A stretch of 64,000 nt of DNA from G963665925 sp963665925. Its GTDB lineage: Bacteria; Bacillota; Clostridia; Peptostreptococcales; Acidaminobacteraceae. Positions 16,426 through 25,793 of the stretch are shown here, in pieces (positions within the stretch are counted from its first letter, which is position 1; each line of letters starts with the position of its first letter). Under the pieces are notes generated by a model. That model was given only the letters and a program-made list of their open reading frames with translations. It was not told the origin of the DNA and searched no databases. The stretch is taken from contig OY762511.1 in the NCBI GenBank assembly GCA_963665925.1, positions 2,542,001 through 2,606,000 of the forward strand, read 5' to 3'. The translations under genes were made by a program, and so were the position numbers.

Positions 16426-18411
16426 ATGAACTTCGACATGAGTCTAATTGCTGCTGGCATTGGCGTTATAGCACTTATTTTTGCTTTCTATCTAGCGTCT
16501 AGTAAAATCAACACTGTCAGCGCAGGTTCAAAGAGAATGGAAGAGATTTCAACGTATATTCAAGAGGGTGCTATGGCATTCATGAGACGTGAATACAAAT
16601 CTCTTGTAATCTTTGCAGGTGTTGTCGCAGCTGTTATCTTTGTAGGTATCGGTTGGGAAACAGGAATTTCATTTATTTTCGGTGCATCTTTCTCAGCACT
16701 GGCTGGCTTCATCGGTATGCGTGTTGCTACTAAGGCAAATGTGCGTACTGCGAATGCAGCTAAAGAGAGCGGAATGAACAGAGCACTTTCTGTTGCATTC
16801 TCAGGTGGCGCAGTAATGGGTATGTCCGTTGTAGGTCTTGGCCTGTTGGGCGTAGGTACATTATTCGCTATCTTCGGTAAACCAGAACTAATTACAGGTT
16901 TCGGCCTGGGTGCTTCTTCTATCGCACTGTTTGCACGTGTTGGTGGTGGTATCTACACTAAAGCTGCTGACGTTGGTGCTGACCTTGTTGGTAAAGTAGA
17001 AGCAGGCATTCCAGAGGATGATCCTCGTAACCCTGCAGTTATTGCTGATAACGTTGGTGACAACGTTGGTGACGTTGCGGGTATGGGGGCTGACCTGTTT
17101 GAATCATATGTTGGCTCAATCATCGCTGCACTGACACTTGGTGTTCTAGCGTACGGTACAGAAGGCGCTATGTTCCCACTTGCACTTTCAGCAATTGGTA
17201 TCGTAGCTTCAATCATCGGTACATTCTTCGTTAAAGGTGAAGAAGGTTCAGATCCTCACAAGGCCCTAAAGATGTCTACATACGTAGCTGGTGGCATTGT
17301 AGTGATCGCTGCATTCTTCCTGTCAAAAATGTACTTCGGAAATATCAACGCATTCTGGGCAATCGCATCTGGTCTTGCGGCTGGTATGCTGATTGGTTAC
17401 ATCACTGAGGTTTACACTTCAGGCGAATATAAGCACGTTAAGAAAATTGCAAAGCAATCTGAAACAGGTCCAGCGACAACGATTATCTCTGGTCTTGCAG
17501 TAGGTATGGAGTCAACAGCTATGCCAATTATCTTTATCGCGGCTGCTACACTCATCGCATTTAAATTCATGGGTCTTTATGGCATCTCACTTGCTGCTGT
17601 TGGTATGCTTTCTACAGCTGGTATCACAGTTGCGGTTGATGCTTACGGTCCAATCGCTGACAACGCTGGCGGTATTGCAGAGATGTGTGAACTTCCAAGT
17701 GAAGTACGTGGCATTACTGACAAGCTTGACGCTGTTGGTAACACTACAGCTGCAATCGGTAAAGGTTTTGCTATCGGTTCTGCTGCACTGACTGCTCTAT
17801 CTCTGTTTGCTTCATACTCACAAGCAGTTGGTCTTGAAACAATTTCAGTACTTAAACCAACAGTAGTTGTTGGTCTGTTTATCGGTGGTATGCTACCATT
17901 CCTATTCTCGGCAATGACTATGGAGTCAGTTGGTAAAGCTGCATTCCAAATGATCGAGGAAGTTCGTCGTCAGTTCAGAGAAATCCCTGGCGTTATGGAA
18001 GGTACAACGACTCCAGAGTACGCTAAGTGTGTAGATATCTCTACTGCTGCTGCTCTAAAAGAAATGATGGTTCCTGGTCTTATGGCGGTACTGGCTCCAA
18101 TCGTAGTTGGTCTGCTTCTAGGTGCTGAGGCTCTTGGTGGAATGCTTTCAGGCGCACTTGTAACAGGTGTTCTAATGGCAATCTTTATGTCAAATGCTGG
18201 TGGTGCTTGGGATAACGCTAAGAAGTACATCGAAGAAGGTCACTTCGGCGGTAAAGGCAGCGAGCCACACAAGGCTGCTGTTGTTGGTGATACAGTAGGT
18301 GACCCATTCAAGGATACTTCTGGTCCATCAATCAACATCCTAATCAAGCTGATGACAATCGTTGCGCTTGTATTTGCGCCTCTGTTCTCATCATTCGGTC
18401 CTCTTCTGTAA
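16426..18411 (+). CDS. hppA: Membrane-bound ion-translocating pyrophosphatase (K+-dependent type)
   Basis: A 661-residue integral membrane pyrophosphatase with about 16 helices. It couples PPi hydrolysis to pumping of Na+ or H+. The catalytic loops carry DVGADLVGKVEAGIPEDDPR and DNVGDNVGDVAGMGADLFES, and the C-terminal loop AVVGDTVGDPFKDTSGPS, all complete. The determinant segment reads VGNTTAAIGKGF: Ala where K+-independent enzymes have Lys, so K+ dependence is predicted. Many K+-dependent clostridial enzymes pump Na+, but the ion cannot be decided from reading alone. A -10 element (TATAAT, 16393-16398) and AAGGAGG precede the gene; it is followed by a strong terminator. Confidence 0.96.
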   Translation: MNFDMSLIAAGIGVIALIFAFYLASSKINTVSAGSKRMEEISTYIQEGAMAFMRREYKSLVIFAGVVAAVIFVGIGWETGISFIFGASFSALAGFIGMRVATKANVRTANAAKESGMNRALSVAFSGGAVMGMSVVGLGLLGVGTLFAIFGKPELITGFGLGASSIALFARVGGGIYTKAADVGADLVGKVEAGIPEDDPRNPAVIADNVGDNVGDVAGMGADLFESYVGSIIAALTLGVLAYGTEGAMFPLALSAIGIVASIIGTFFVKGEEGSDPHKALKMSTYVAGGIVVIAAFFLSKMYFGNINAFWAIASGLAAGMLIGYITEVYTSGEYKHVKKIAKQSETGPATTIISGLAVGMESTAMPIIFIAAATLIAFKFMGLYGISLAAVGMLSTAGITVAVDAYGPIADNAGGIAEMCELPSEVRGITDKLDAVGNTTAAIGKGFAIGSAALTALSLFASYSQAVGLETISVLKPTVVVGLFIGGMLPFLFSAMTMESVGKAAFQMIEEVRRQFREIPGVMEGTTTPEYAKCVDISTAAALKEMMVPGLMAVLAPIVVGLLLGAEALGGMLSGALVTGVLMAIFMSNAGGAWDNAKKYIEEGHFGGKGSEPHKAAVVGDTVGDPFKDTSGPSINILIKLMTIVALVFAPLFSSFGPLL

Positions 18412-18438
18412 GATTTGGACAACAATTAATTGAGACTT

Positions 18439-18466
18439 TAAGGGACAAGCGATGCTTGTCCCTTTT
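18439..18466 (+). terminator. Terminator after hppA
   Basis: An 11-bp stem AAGGGACAAGC with GCTTGTCCCTT, loop GAT, then TTT. Confidence 0.9.
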
Positions 18467-18494
18467 TGCGCCATAAGCAAGGCTGGGAGTGGCG

Positions 18495-18545
18495 GTCAAA
18501 GAGAGCTGGTAATGATGCTCACATCAATTACCAGCTCTCTTTGAC
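18495..18545. repeat. Long near-perfect inverted repeat
   Basis: Nineteen-base arms at 18495-18513 and 18527-18545 are perfectly complementary, and four more pairs (GATG/CATC) form above a one-base bulge, leaving a CTCA loop. There is no U-run on either strand, and the hppA terminator already lies upstream. It could be a palindromic repeat unit, a miniature element or a small RNA. No other copy was seen in the window. Confidence 0.6.
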
Positions 18546-18702
18546 TGTCTCTTAGGTGGCATTAGAAATACAGACTATAGGACAAGCTATGTTATAGATC
18601 TATAAATCGATTACATAAATATAACGAATAAGAAGTCACAGAGGAGTTTCCGACAAACTTGCTGTGGTATAATATAGCTATACAAAAGAAAGGGGTATTC
18701 CC

Positions 18703-20835
18703 ATGAACATCCAAGAAAAAATTCTCGCGTATTTATCAGAACAGAATCGCCCCATTGCCGATATTGACATAGCGGCAGATTTTGAAATTGAAAAGTCGCA
18801 ATATAACACCTTCTTCGAAATTCTCGAAAAGATGGAAGAACAGGGTCTTGTTATAAAAACTAAAAAGAAGAAATATGGTTTACCAGAAGTCTTTGGCATG
18901 GTTACCGGTAAAGTTCAGAGTACACTTAAGGGGTTTGCGTTTCTTATTCCCGATGACAAGTCTGCAACAGATGTTTTCATTCCTGCCTCAGAGCTGGAAG
19001 GCGCCATGCATGACGACCGGGTCTTGATAAAACTGACTCAGAAATCTGAAGGCTCACGACGTGCTGAAGGTACTGTCATCAAGATTCTTGAGCGTGCCAA
19101 CAGTGAAATCGTCGGTACCTTTGAGCAAAGTAAGGACTTTGGCTTTGTACTGCCTGACATTAGAAAAATCAATATGGATATTTATGTTCCAGGTCCCTTC
19201 AGTGCAGGTGCGCAAAATGGCGACAAGGTCGTAGTTAAAATTACAAAGTGGCCAAAAGGCAGAAGAAATCCTGAAGGGAAGGTCATTGAAATTCTGGGTA
19301 AGAAGGGAGATCCAGGAACGGATATTCTTTCTGTTATCAGGAAGTACCATTTGCCCGAGGAGTTTCCAAAGAAAGTACTTGCTGAAGCTGACCAGGTACC
19401 ACAGGAGGTTTCAGACGATGAAATCAAGCGTCGTAAGGATTTAAGGGATCTGACCATTGTAACCATTGATGGGGCAGATGCCAAGGACCTTGATGATGCC
19501 ATCTCCATAGAAAGGCTTGAAAACGGAAACTTTAGGCTTGGCGTCCACATTGCCGATGTGACGCACTACGTACGTGAAGGTGCGCCGTTGGATAAGGAAG
19601 CGCTCAAGCGCGCGACGAGTGTTTACTTGGTAGACCGTGTTATTCCAATGCTTCCAAGAAGACTTTCCAATGGTATTTGCAGTTTGAATCCACGCGTTGA
19701 CAGACTGACAATGACTTGCATGATGGAAGTTGACATGAATGGTGGCGTTGTAGACCACGAAATCTTTGAATCGGTTATTAAGACCAATGAGCGAATGGTA
19801 TATACCGATGTCTCTGATATTTTAGAGGGTATTGATCGCCCTGAACTCAAGCAGTATGCGTATTTGTTTGAAACCTTCAAACACATGGAGGAACTTGCAA
19901 AAATCCTTCGTAAGAAGCGTGAACGCCGCGGTGCAATAGATTTCAACTTCCCAGAATCGAAAATTATTGTTGATGAAAATGGACACCCGGTAGAAATCAA
20001 AAAGGCAGAACGCCGCATTGCAAATAGAATGATTGAAGAGTTCATGCTTGCAGCCAATGAAACAGTTGCAGAGCACATGCACTGGATGGAGCTGCCTTTT
20101 GTTTACCGTATTCACGAAATGCCGGATGAAGAAAAAATTGTCACTTTCAATAAGTTCATCCATAACTTCGGGTTCTTTGTGAAGGGTGCTCAGGGTGAAG
20201 TTCATCCGAAGGCTGTGCAAAACCTGCTTGAAAAAGTAGAGGGCAGACCTGAAGAACATATCGTCAGCAAAATGATGTTGCGTTCGCTTAAGCAGGCCAA
20301 GTACTCTCCAACCAATGAAGGACACTTTGGCCTCGCAGCCAACTACTATTGTCATTTCACTTCACCAATACGACGATACCCAGACCTTCAAATCCACAGG
20401 ATAATCAAAGAAATGCTGCAGAGTAAGTTGAGCCCGGGTAGAATTGAAAGGCTTAATGATATCGTGCTTTACGCATCAGAGCAGTCGTCAGAACAGGAGC
20501 GTATTGCGGAAAAAGCTGAACGTGAAACCGATGACATCAAAATGTGTGAGTACATGCTTGACTATGTTGGTGAAAGTTTTGAGGGTATGATTTCATCTGT
20601 GACAAGCTTTGGTGTCTTTATAGAGCTGGAAAACACCGTTGAGGGCTTGACACGTATGAATCTGCTTGATGACGATTACTATTATTACGACGAAGAAAAT
20701 CTGCAGCTTGTAGGTGAACGCAGTGGCAACACTTATAGAATCGGAGACAAGGTGCTGGTAAGAGTAGAGCGTGTTGATGTCGATTTGAGAGAGATAGACT
20801 TCTTCATTCTGGAGAAGCTAAGTTCAGCCTATTAG
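18703..20835 (+). CDS. rnr: Ribonuclease R
   Basis: A 710-residue 3'-5' exoribonuclease that degrades structured RNA and helps in tmRNA-mediated decay. Order: N-terminal winged helix (residues ~1-65), two cold-shock domains (~70-220), the RNB catalytic domain with VTIDGADAKDLDDAIS carrying the metal-binding Asp residues, TSPIRRYPDL near its end, and a C-terminal S1 domain (ISSVTSFGVFIELENTVEGL). TATAAT at 18668-18673 and AAAGGGG precede ATG 18703. In many Firmicutes rnr directly precedes smpB; here 3.9 kb of other genes lie between. A terminator follows. Confidence 0.96.
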   Translation: MNIQEKILAYLSEQNRPIADIDIAADFEIEKSQYNTFFEILEKMEEQGLVIKTKKKKYGLPEVFGMVTGKVQSTLKGFAFLIPDDKSATDVFIPASELEGAMHDDRVLIKLTQKSEGSRRAEGTVIKILERANSEIVGTFEQSKDFGFVLPDIRKINMDIYVPGPFSAGAQNGDKVVVKITKWPKGRRNPEGKVIEILGKKGDPGTDILSVIRKYHLPEEFPKKVLAEADQVPQEVSDDEIKRRKDLRDLTIVTIDGADAKDLDDAISIERLENGNFRLGVHIADVTHYVREGAPLDKEALKRATSVYLVDRVIPMLPRRLSNGICSLNPRVDRLTMTCMMEVDMNGGVVDHEIFESVIKTNERMVYTDVSDILEGIDRPELKQYAYLFETFKHMEELAKILRKKRERRGAIDFNFPESKIIVDENGHPVEIKKAERRIANRMIEEFMLAANETVAEHMHWMELPFVYRIHEMPDEEKIVTFNKFIHNFGFFVKGAQGEVHPKAVQNLLEKVEGRPEEHIVSKMMLRSLKQAKYSPTNEGHFGLAANYYCHFTSPIRRYPDLQIHRIIKEMLQSKLSPGRIERLNDIVLYASEQSSEQERIAEKAERETDDIKMCEYMLDYVGESFEGMISSVTSFGVFIELENTVEGLTRMNLLDDDYYYYDEENLQLVGERSGNTYRIGDKVLVRVERVDVDLREIDFFILEKLSSAY

Positions 20836-20894
20836 TAGGGATTAATGAACTTGAGTAATATAGATATATAATATGAATGCGCCGTAAACACGAC

Positions 20895-20924
20895 AAAAGA
20901 AGAGGATTTTCCTCTTCTTTTTAT
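20895..20924 (+). terminator. Terminator after rnr
   Basis: A 12-bp stem AAAAGAAGAGGA with TCCTCTTCTTTT, loop TTT, U-rich tail. Confidence 0.88.
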
Positions 20925-20992
20925 TTCTGCCTCTGATATAATGTTCTTATCGTAAATGGATTGCCCAATAAACATAAAAGAGGGTGCTTCAA

Positions 20993-22045
20993 ATGCTTGA
21001 AGACAAAATCTATAGAATCATACTGATAACGTCCTGCACACTGTCGATATTCAGTATTGCAGGTAATGTGCTGGCAGGATTCGCGCCAATAATAAGCTTG
21101 AAATGGATTGTTCTGTTTTTGATTTCAGGTCTTGCAATCTATTTTCAAAGAAAAAAACGTGTAGAATGGTGGAAGTTTGCCTATTTCATATTTTTGATAG
21201 TCGCATTTCTGCCCTTTGCATTCTTTGATTCTGGTGGGAGCGAAAACAACGCGATTGCGTATGTCTTTCTCGTATTGATTTGTGTGGCTTATCTCTTTGA
21301 AGGTAAACAGCGAATGACGCTGATTGTCTTGCTTCTAGTCATGTTTCCCGTTCTTATTGCAGTGGAGTTTTACTATCCTGAAGCTGTAAAGACCCATCCG
21401 CCGATTACGCAGTTCATTGACCGGATGATTCAGATTCCCCTGATTATGACCGGGGCTTATGTACTTGTAAGTCGTTTTGCAAATGCCTATGAAGCTCAAA
21501 AAAAGCATGAGGCGTCCTATAGTCGAAGACTTGAAATTCTCAATGCAAAATTAGAGTTTCAGGCATATCATGATACATTGACCCGTCTCAAAAACAGACG
21601 GGCATTTGACTTGGCGCTTAAGCAGATAAAAACTTCTGGAACAGAAAGTGTCTATGTGGTCATTTTCGATATAGACAAGTTTAAGCAAATCAACGACACT
21701 CTGGGTCACTTGGCTGGTGATGAGATATTGGTCGCCTTTTCAAAGAAGCTCTTAGGCTTGTGCTCAGACACTGTGCTGATAAGTCGTTGGGGTGGTGATG
21801 AGTTTGGAATGATTATCAATCAAGAGAAAAATGAAGTGCTGGATCTGCTGAGTGGAGTCCAACAGGACTATGCAGACGTCGTGAAACCGCTAGGTGTAAC
21901 AACACATTTAAGCTTTGGAGTGGCCATGTGGAAGTCTGGGCTTTCTGAAGATGAAATATTGACACGTGCAGATAATGCACTGTATAAGGCAAAACAGACG
22001 GGGCGCGGCAAAATGGTTTTTGCGCCGTGTCAAACTGGTAGTTAG
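20993..22045 (+). CDS. Membrane diguanylate cyclase (GGDEF domain)
   Basis: A 350-residue protein with about six hydrophobic helices (residues ~10-165), a short linker and a C-terminal GGDEF domain. It contains DTLTRLKNRRAFD, FDIDKFKQINDTLGHLAGDE and the intact active-site SRWGGDEFG, so it should make cyclic di-GMP. The position five residues before GGDEF does not show the RxxD inhibitory site. Start ATG 20993 follows AGAGGGTG; a GTG three codons earlier lies in that site. The input sensed by the membrane part is unknown. The HAD gene starts 14 bases later. Confidence 0.88.
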   Translation: MLEDKIYRIILITSCTLSIFSIAGNVLAGFAPIISLKWIVLFLISGLAIYFQRKKRVEWWKFAYFIFLIVAFLPFAFFDSGGSENNAIAYVFLVLICVAYLFEGKQRMTLIVLLLVMFPVLIAVEFYYPEAVKTHPPITQFIDRMIQIPLIMTGAYVLVSRFANAYEAQKKHEASYSRRLEILNAKLEFQAYHDTLTRLKNRRAFDLALKQIKTSGTESVYVVIFDIDKFKQINDTLGHLAGDEILVAFSKKLLGLCSDTVLISRWGGDEFGMIINQEKNEVLDLLSGVQQDYADVVKPLGVTTHLSFGVAMWKSGLSEDEILTRADNALYKAKQTGRGKMVFAPCQTGS

Positions 22046-22059
22046 AAGGATGTGATGAA

Positions 22060-22893
22060 ATGATAAAGCTTGTGGTAAGCGATATGGACGGCACACTGCT
22101 GGGCAAGGACAGTAAGATAAGTCCAGTTAACGAAAAGGCAATACTGGAAATTCAAAAAATGGGTGTTCCTTTTGTGCTGTGTACAGGACGAATATATTCA
22201 GCAGTTGAGCCCTATGCGGATTATCTGGGCCTAACAGGGCCTGTGATTGGGTGCAATGGTGCAATTATTAAGAATCATGGTACTGGAGAGGTGCTTTTTT
22301 CAAATGCCATGAAGCCGGATGTCGTTAATCGTGTGGTTGACATATTCAGAAAGTATGACCACTATTTCCATTTCTATGATGAAGACACAGTATACGCAGA
22401 AAAACGCGGTCCACTTTTCGAGTATATAGAAATGATGGCTCAGAAGATGGGCGATACACGTATCAAGACAAAGCTCGTTGAAGATGTGAAAGTCCTGATC
22501 GGCAATTCTGTCGATGTTCTGAAAATGGGCTTCAATCTGGTCGACGAAGAGGTGTCTCCACGCATTGTCGAAGAGGTACGCGAAATCAAGGGACTGACAG
22601 TTGTTCAATCGGCGCCATCCCTAATGGATGTCATGAATGAGGGCGTTAGCAAAGGCGAAGCCATTAAGGCACTCGCGGAGCTTTTCAAGCTGTCTACAGA
22701 TGAAATCATGGCTATGGGCGACAATGACAACGATATTGAAATGCTGAAAACAGCGGGTGTTGGTGTTGCCATGGGAAATGCAGGCGATCACGTAAAAGCG
22801 ATTGCGGACGACGTGGCAGTTCATCATGAAGAGGACGGCGTTGCCTGGGCGCTTGAAAAGTATGTATTGTCAAAAAAAGAGCTCTATAAGTAG
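22060..22893 (+). CDS. Cof-type HAD-IIB family phosphatase
   Basis: A 277-residue HAD-superfamily hydrolase of the Cof/YkrA type. Motif I is VSDMDGTLLGKDSKI, motif II begins FVLCTGR, motif III includes KGEAIKAL, and motif IV is MGDNDNDIEML, followed by VGVAMGNA. Members dephosphorylate sugar phosphates, phosphorylated cofactors or flavin precursors; the substrate here is unknown. It is close behind the diguanylate cyclase and likely cotranscribed. Confidence 0.88.
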   Translation: MIKLVVSDMDGTLLGKDSKISPVNEKAILEIQKMGVPFVLCTGRIYSAVEPYADYLGLTGPVIGCNGAIIKNHGTGEVLFSNAMKPDVVNRVVDIFRKYDHYFHFYDEDTVYAEKRGPLFEYIEMMAQKMGDTRIKTKLVEDVKVLIGNSVDVLKMGFNLVDEEVSPRIVEEVREIKGLTVVQSAPSLMDVMNEGVSKGEAIKALAELFKLSTDEIMAMGDNDNDIEMLKTAGVGVAMGNAGDHVKAIADDVAVHHEEDGVAWALEKYVLSKKELYK

Positions 22894-22914
22894 AGGTTCT
22901 TTATAAAATGAATT

Positions 22915-23008
22915 AAGGGGCTGTTGCAGGAATATGTGCTTCCGATCAAAGCTGTATGTAAAATACGTCTTTGATGGAAGCGCCTAATTGCTGCAGTAGC
23001 CCTTTTGT
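22915..23008. terminator. Long hairpin between convergent HAD and pdxT genes
   Basis: An outer stem pairs GGGCTGTTGCAG with CTGCAGTAGCCC (two mismatches), ending in CCTTTT on the plus strand. An inner arm pairs GCTTCCGATCAAAG with CTTTGATGGAAGC around ~17 nt. At about 90 nt it is larger than an ordinary terminator and could be an element in its own right. Confidence 0.6.
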
Positions 23009-23029
23009 CTTATGCCTGTTTAAGGCGAT

Positions 23030-23629
23030 TTAGTTTTTGTTGATAAATGTATCGATGAAGAACTCAAGCATGCGTGTATCATCTGTCAGTTCAGGGTGAA
23101 ATGCAGTTACAAGCATATTGTCTTGGCGTGCACACACGATTTTGTCATCGACAAGGGATAAGACTTCCACTGAATTGTCACATTTTGATATATAAGGTGC
23201 TCTTATAAACACAGCAGGGAAGTCAGAAATGACATTGCCAATGGATGTACTGGTTTTGAAGCTTCCAAGCTGCCTGCCATATGCGTTGCGAACTGCAGTT
23301 ACATCCATTGCGGCCAAGTGTACTGTGGAATCATTCTCAATATTTTTTGCAAGAAGGATGAGTCCCGCACAGGTGCCCCAGACAGGGAGGCCGCTGGATA
23401 TGCGTTCCTTCAGGGGCACAAGCATTTCAAAATCATTTAGCAGCTTGCCCATTGTCGTGCTCTCACCGCCGGGAATAATCAAGCCATCGATTTCGCTGAG
23501 TGCCTTGACGCTTCGTACTTCTACGGGCTGGTGTCCCAGACGCTCAATATGGTCGACGTGCTCTCGAAAGGCACCTTGAAGTGCCAAAACTCCGATGTGC
23601 AGGTGTCTTTTTTCGGCTATACAGGTCAT
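23030..23629 (-). CDS. pdxT: PLP synthase glutaminase subunit PdxT
   Basis: A 199-residue class I glutamine amidotransferase that supplies ammonia to PdxS. Seen are IGVLALQGAFREH at the N-terminus, IIPGGESTTM, the nucleophile in WGTCAGLILLA, and the catalytic His/Glu in AFHPELTDD. It starts one base after the stop of pdxS, so the two are translated together. Confidence 0.95.
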   Translation of the reverse strand: MTCIAEKRHLHIGVLALQGAFREHVDHIERLGHQPVEVRSVKALSEIDGLIIPGGESTTMGKLLNDFEMLVPLKERISSGLPVWGTCAGLILLAKNIENDSTVHLAAMDVTAVRNAYGRQLGSFKTSTSIGNVISDFPAVFIRAPYISKCDNSVEVLSLVDDKIVCARQDNMLVTAFHPELTDDTRMLEFFIDTFINKN

Positions 23630-23630
23630 T

Positions 23631-24509
23631 TTAGTATCCTCTGTGTGCCATCAGATCAGTGTGTTCAATAGAATAAACATTGATGCCAACCATAGCTTCA
23701 CCCAGGTTTTCTGAAATTTCAGCAAGAATCTGAGGGTTATTGTAGTGTGTAACCGCTTTAACAATGGCAGCTGCACGCTTGCGTGGGTCTCCTGATTTAA
23801 AAATGCCTGATCCGACAAAGACACCGTCGCATCCAAGCTGCATCATCATCGCCGCGTCAGCTGGTGTTGCAACGCCGCCTGCTGCAAAGTTCACAACGGG
23901 AAGCTTTCCGTTTTCGTGAATATACTTCACAAGGTCAATAGGGGCCTGAAGTTCTTTCGCTGCATTGTAAAGCGCATCTGCAGTGAGACCTTCAATTCGT
24001 CTGATTTCACTGTTCATAAGGCGCATGTGACGTACTGCTTCAATGACATCACCCGTCCCAGGTTCGCCTTTTGTACGGATCATGGATGCACCTTCAGCGA
24101 TACGGCGAAGCGCTTCGCCAAGATTCTTGGCTCCACATACAAAGGGCGCCTTAAACTGTGACTTGTCGATATGAAGTGCTGGATCGGCAGGCGTCAGGAC
24201 TTCGCTCTCATCAATGTAATCTATATCAAGCGCTTCTAGGATTTGCGCTTCAACAAAATGTCCAATCCGAACTTTTGCCATAACCGGAATGGAAACAGCG
24301 GCCTGTATTTCCTTAATCATTTGCGGGTCGGAGGCACGGGCAACACCGCCATCCTTACGGATGTCAGCAGGTACACGCTCAAGTGCCATTACTGCGCAAG
24401 CACCTGCCTCTTCAGCAATGATTGCCTCTTCGGGTGTTGTTACATCCATAATGACGCCACCTTTTAGCATTTGTGCCAAATTTTTGTTGAGTTCATGTCT
24501 TTCTCTCAT
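23631..24509 (-). CDS. pdxS: Pyridoxal 5'-phosphate synthase lyase subunit PdxS
   Basis: A 292-residue PdxS that makes PLP from ribose-5-phosphate, glyceraldehyde-3-phosphate and ammonia. It contains MLKGGVIMDVTTPEEA, MAKVRIGHFVEAQ with the substrate-binding Lys, IRTKGEPGTGD and the phosphate-binding FAAGGVATPADAA. ATG 24509 follows GGAGGG; the longer open frame to 24572 runs through the promoter. One of its substrates is a product of the glycolytic operon nearby, but no regulatory link is visible. Confidence 0.96.
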   Translation of the reverse strand: MRERHELNKNLAQMLKGGVIMDVTTPEEAIIAEEAGACAVMALERVPADIRKDGGVARASDPQMIKEIQAAVSIPVMAKVRIGHFVEAQILEALDIDYIDESEVLTPADPALHIDKSQFKAPFVCGAKNLGEALRRIAEGASMIRTKGEPGTGDVIEAVRHMRLMNSEIRRIEGLTADALYNAAKELQAPIDLVKYIHENGKLPVVNFAAGGVATPADAAMMMQLGCDGVFVGSGIFKSGDPRKRAAAIVKAVTHYNNPQILAEISENLGEAMVGINVYSIEHTDLMAHRGY

Positions 24510-24556
24510 ATGTATCCCTCCGTTTGATTGTATGTGTAATTGTATCTTTGAATAAA

Positions 24557-24585
24557 ATATTAAACAACACAATACTTTGTGTCAA
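24557..24585 (-). promoter_or_regulatory. Promoter for pdxST
   Basis: On the minus strand, TTGACA (24580-24585) and TAATAT (24557-24562) with 17-base spacing. A near-consensus promoter 48 bases before pdxS. Confidence 0.85.
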
Positions 24586-24739
24586 ACCTAAAAATAGCAA
24601 ATTGTAACGATACAATTATGGGGTTTGTCACTAAGTGTCATGCTTTGGGTATAAAAACGAATGTATTATGGCAGGTGTATCAGGGTATATGACGAGGATT
24701 CAGAAATATTACGTATCCCTTACAGATAGCGGCTTTCAG

Positions 24740-24768
24740 TTGACGAATAAACTTCAATCTGCTACAAT
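24740..24768 (+). promoter_or_regulatory. Promoter for smpB
   Basis: TTGACG, 17 bases, TACAAT; 36 bases before the smpB start. Confidence 0.8.
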
Positions 24769-24803
24769 TCAGAAGTACGCTCAAGTAAGAAAGGAGTGCT
24801 TCC

Positions 24804-25268
24804 ATGGCTATCGGAAAATTGATTGCAAACAATAAAAAGGCATATCATGAGTATTTCATTGAAGATAAACTGGAAGCGGGAATCGTTTTGACAGGAACTG
24901 AAGTGAAATCCATCAGAATGGGACGAGTCAACATCAAAGAGTCTTATGCTCAAGTTAAAGATGGTGAGGTCTTCATTACGGGTATGCATATCAGTCCTTA
25001 TGAGATGGGTAACCGGTTCAACCGCGATCCGCTCAGAACGAGGAAACTTCTGTTGCACAAAAGGGAAATCAACCGCCTTGTTGGATACATTCAGCAAAAG
25101 GGTTTGACACTTGTTCCCCTAAAGGTCTATATAAACCCAAAGGGACTTGTTAAGGTTGAGCTCGGTGTGGCAAAGGGTAAAAAGCTCCATGACAAGCGTG
25201 ATTCTATGGCCAAGCGTGATTCTGACAGAAGAATCCAGCAAGCGATCAAAGAATCATCGCGTTACTAG
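24804..25268 (+). CDS. smpB: tmRNA-binding protein SmpB
   Basis: A 154-residue SmpB, the partner that brings tmRNA to stalled ribosomes. It shows AYHEYFIEDKLEAGIVLTGT, the loop KSIRMGRVNIKESYAQ, the RNA-binding PLRTRKLLLHKREI and a basic C-terminal tail (KLHDKRDSMAKRDSDRRIQQ) that enters the mRNA channel. AAAGGAG precedes the start. The tmRNA gene follows 19 bases after the stop. Confidence 0.97.
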   Translation: MAIGKLIANNKKAYHEYFIEDKLEAGIVLTGTEVKSIRMGRVNIKESYAQVKDGEVFITGMHISPYEMGNRFNRDPLRTRKLLLHKREINRLVGYIQQKGLTLVPLKVYINPKGLVKVELGVAKGKKLHDKRDSMAKRDSDRRIQQAIKESSRY

Positions 25269-25287
25269 ACTGACGTCACTTATACAC

Positions 25288-25655
25288 GGGGGTGTACAGG
25301 TTTCGACAGGGGTGTGGAACTTAGGTAAGCGAGCCGTGTTTCTTTTTCCTGGGGTACACGTTAAAGAACTGGGATACTAAATATAATTGCTAATAACAAT
25401 TACGCACTAGCAGCTTAATGCTGCTATCCTGATCAGGCGCCTTTCATCCTTGTCGCGTCTGGCAACATAGGATCACTCTTACAAGGGTCAAAGTCTAACG
25501 GTGTCTCCCGTTAGAGGGGTATTTTAGAGGCTTTGCCTGACTCTTTGTGGGTTACTGCACGTTGACGATGGCGAGACTTTAATCAGTAACTGCGCTCGGA
25601 GAAAGCTTTTGAGAAATGCTTTTGGACGCGGGTTCGATTCCCGCCACCTCCACCA
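25288..25655 (+). ncRNA. ssrA: Transfer-messenger RNA
   Basis: A 368-nt tmRNA. The 5' GGGGGTG pairs with CACCTCC before the encoded ACCA end (25645-25655), and the T-arm reads GGTTCGATTCC. The tag frame 25389-25418 encodes ANNNYALAA followed by TAA, with GCT as resume codon; the C-terminal ALAA is the usual protease signal. The gene sits directly after smpB. Its 3' end is repeated at 28844-28857, which suggests use as an integration site. Confidence 0.95.
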
Positions 25656-25661
25656 ATTAAA

Positions 25662-25690
25662 AAGACCACCCAATAGGGTGGTTTTTTATT
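25662..25690 (+). terminator. Terminator after tmRNA
   Basis: ACCACCC pairs with GGGTGGT around AATA, then TTTTT. If the islet model holds, this terminator came in with the inserted DNA. Confidence 0.88.
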
Positions 25691-25793
25691 GTTTAGAAAA
25701 GGAATCGAATGGTAGGATTCCCGCCATCAATGAAATTTTCGTTCTTCTTCTGTTCAAAGTCAATAGAAATGCAGACAAACGCATGCAGTTGTG

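Noticed and set aside
24635..24835. 66-codon open frame before smpB
   Set aside because: It runs through the smpB promoter and ribosome binding site and has no recognisable product.
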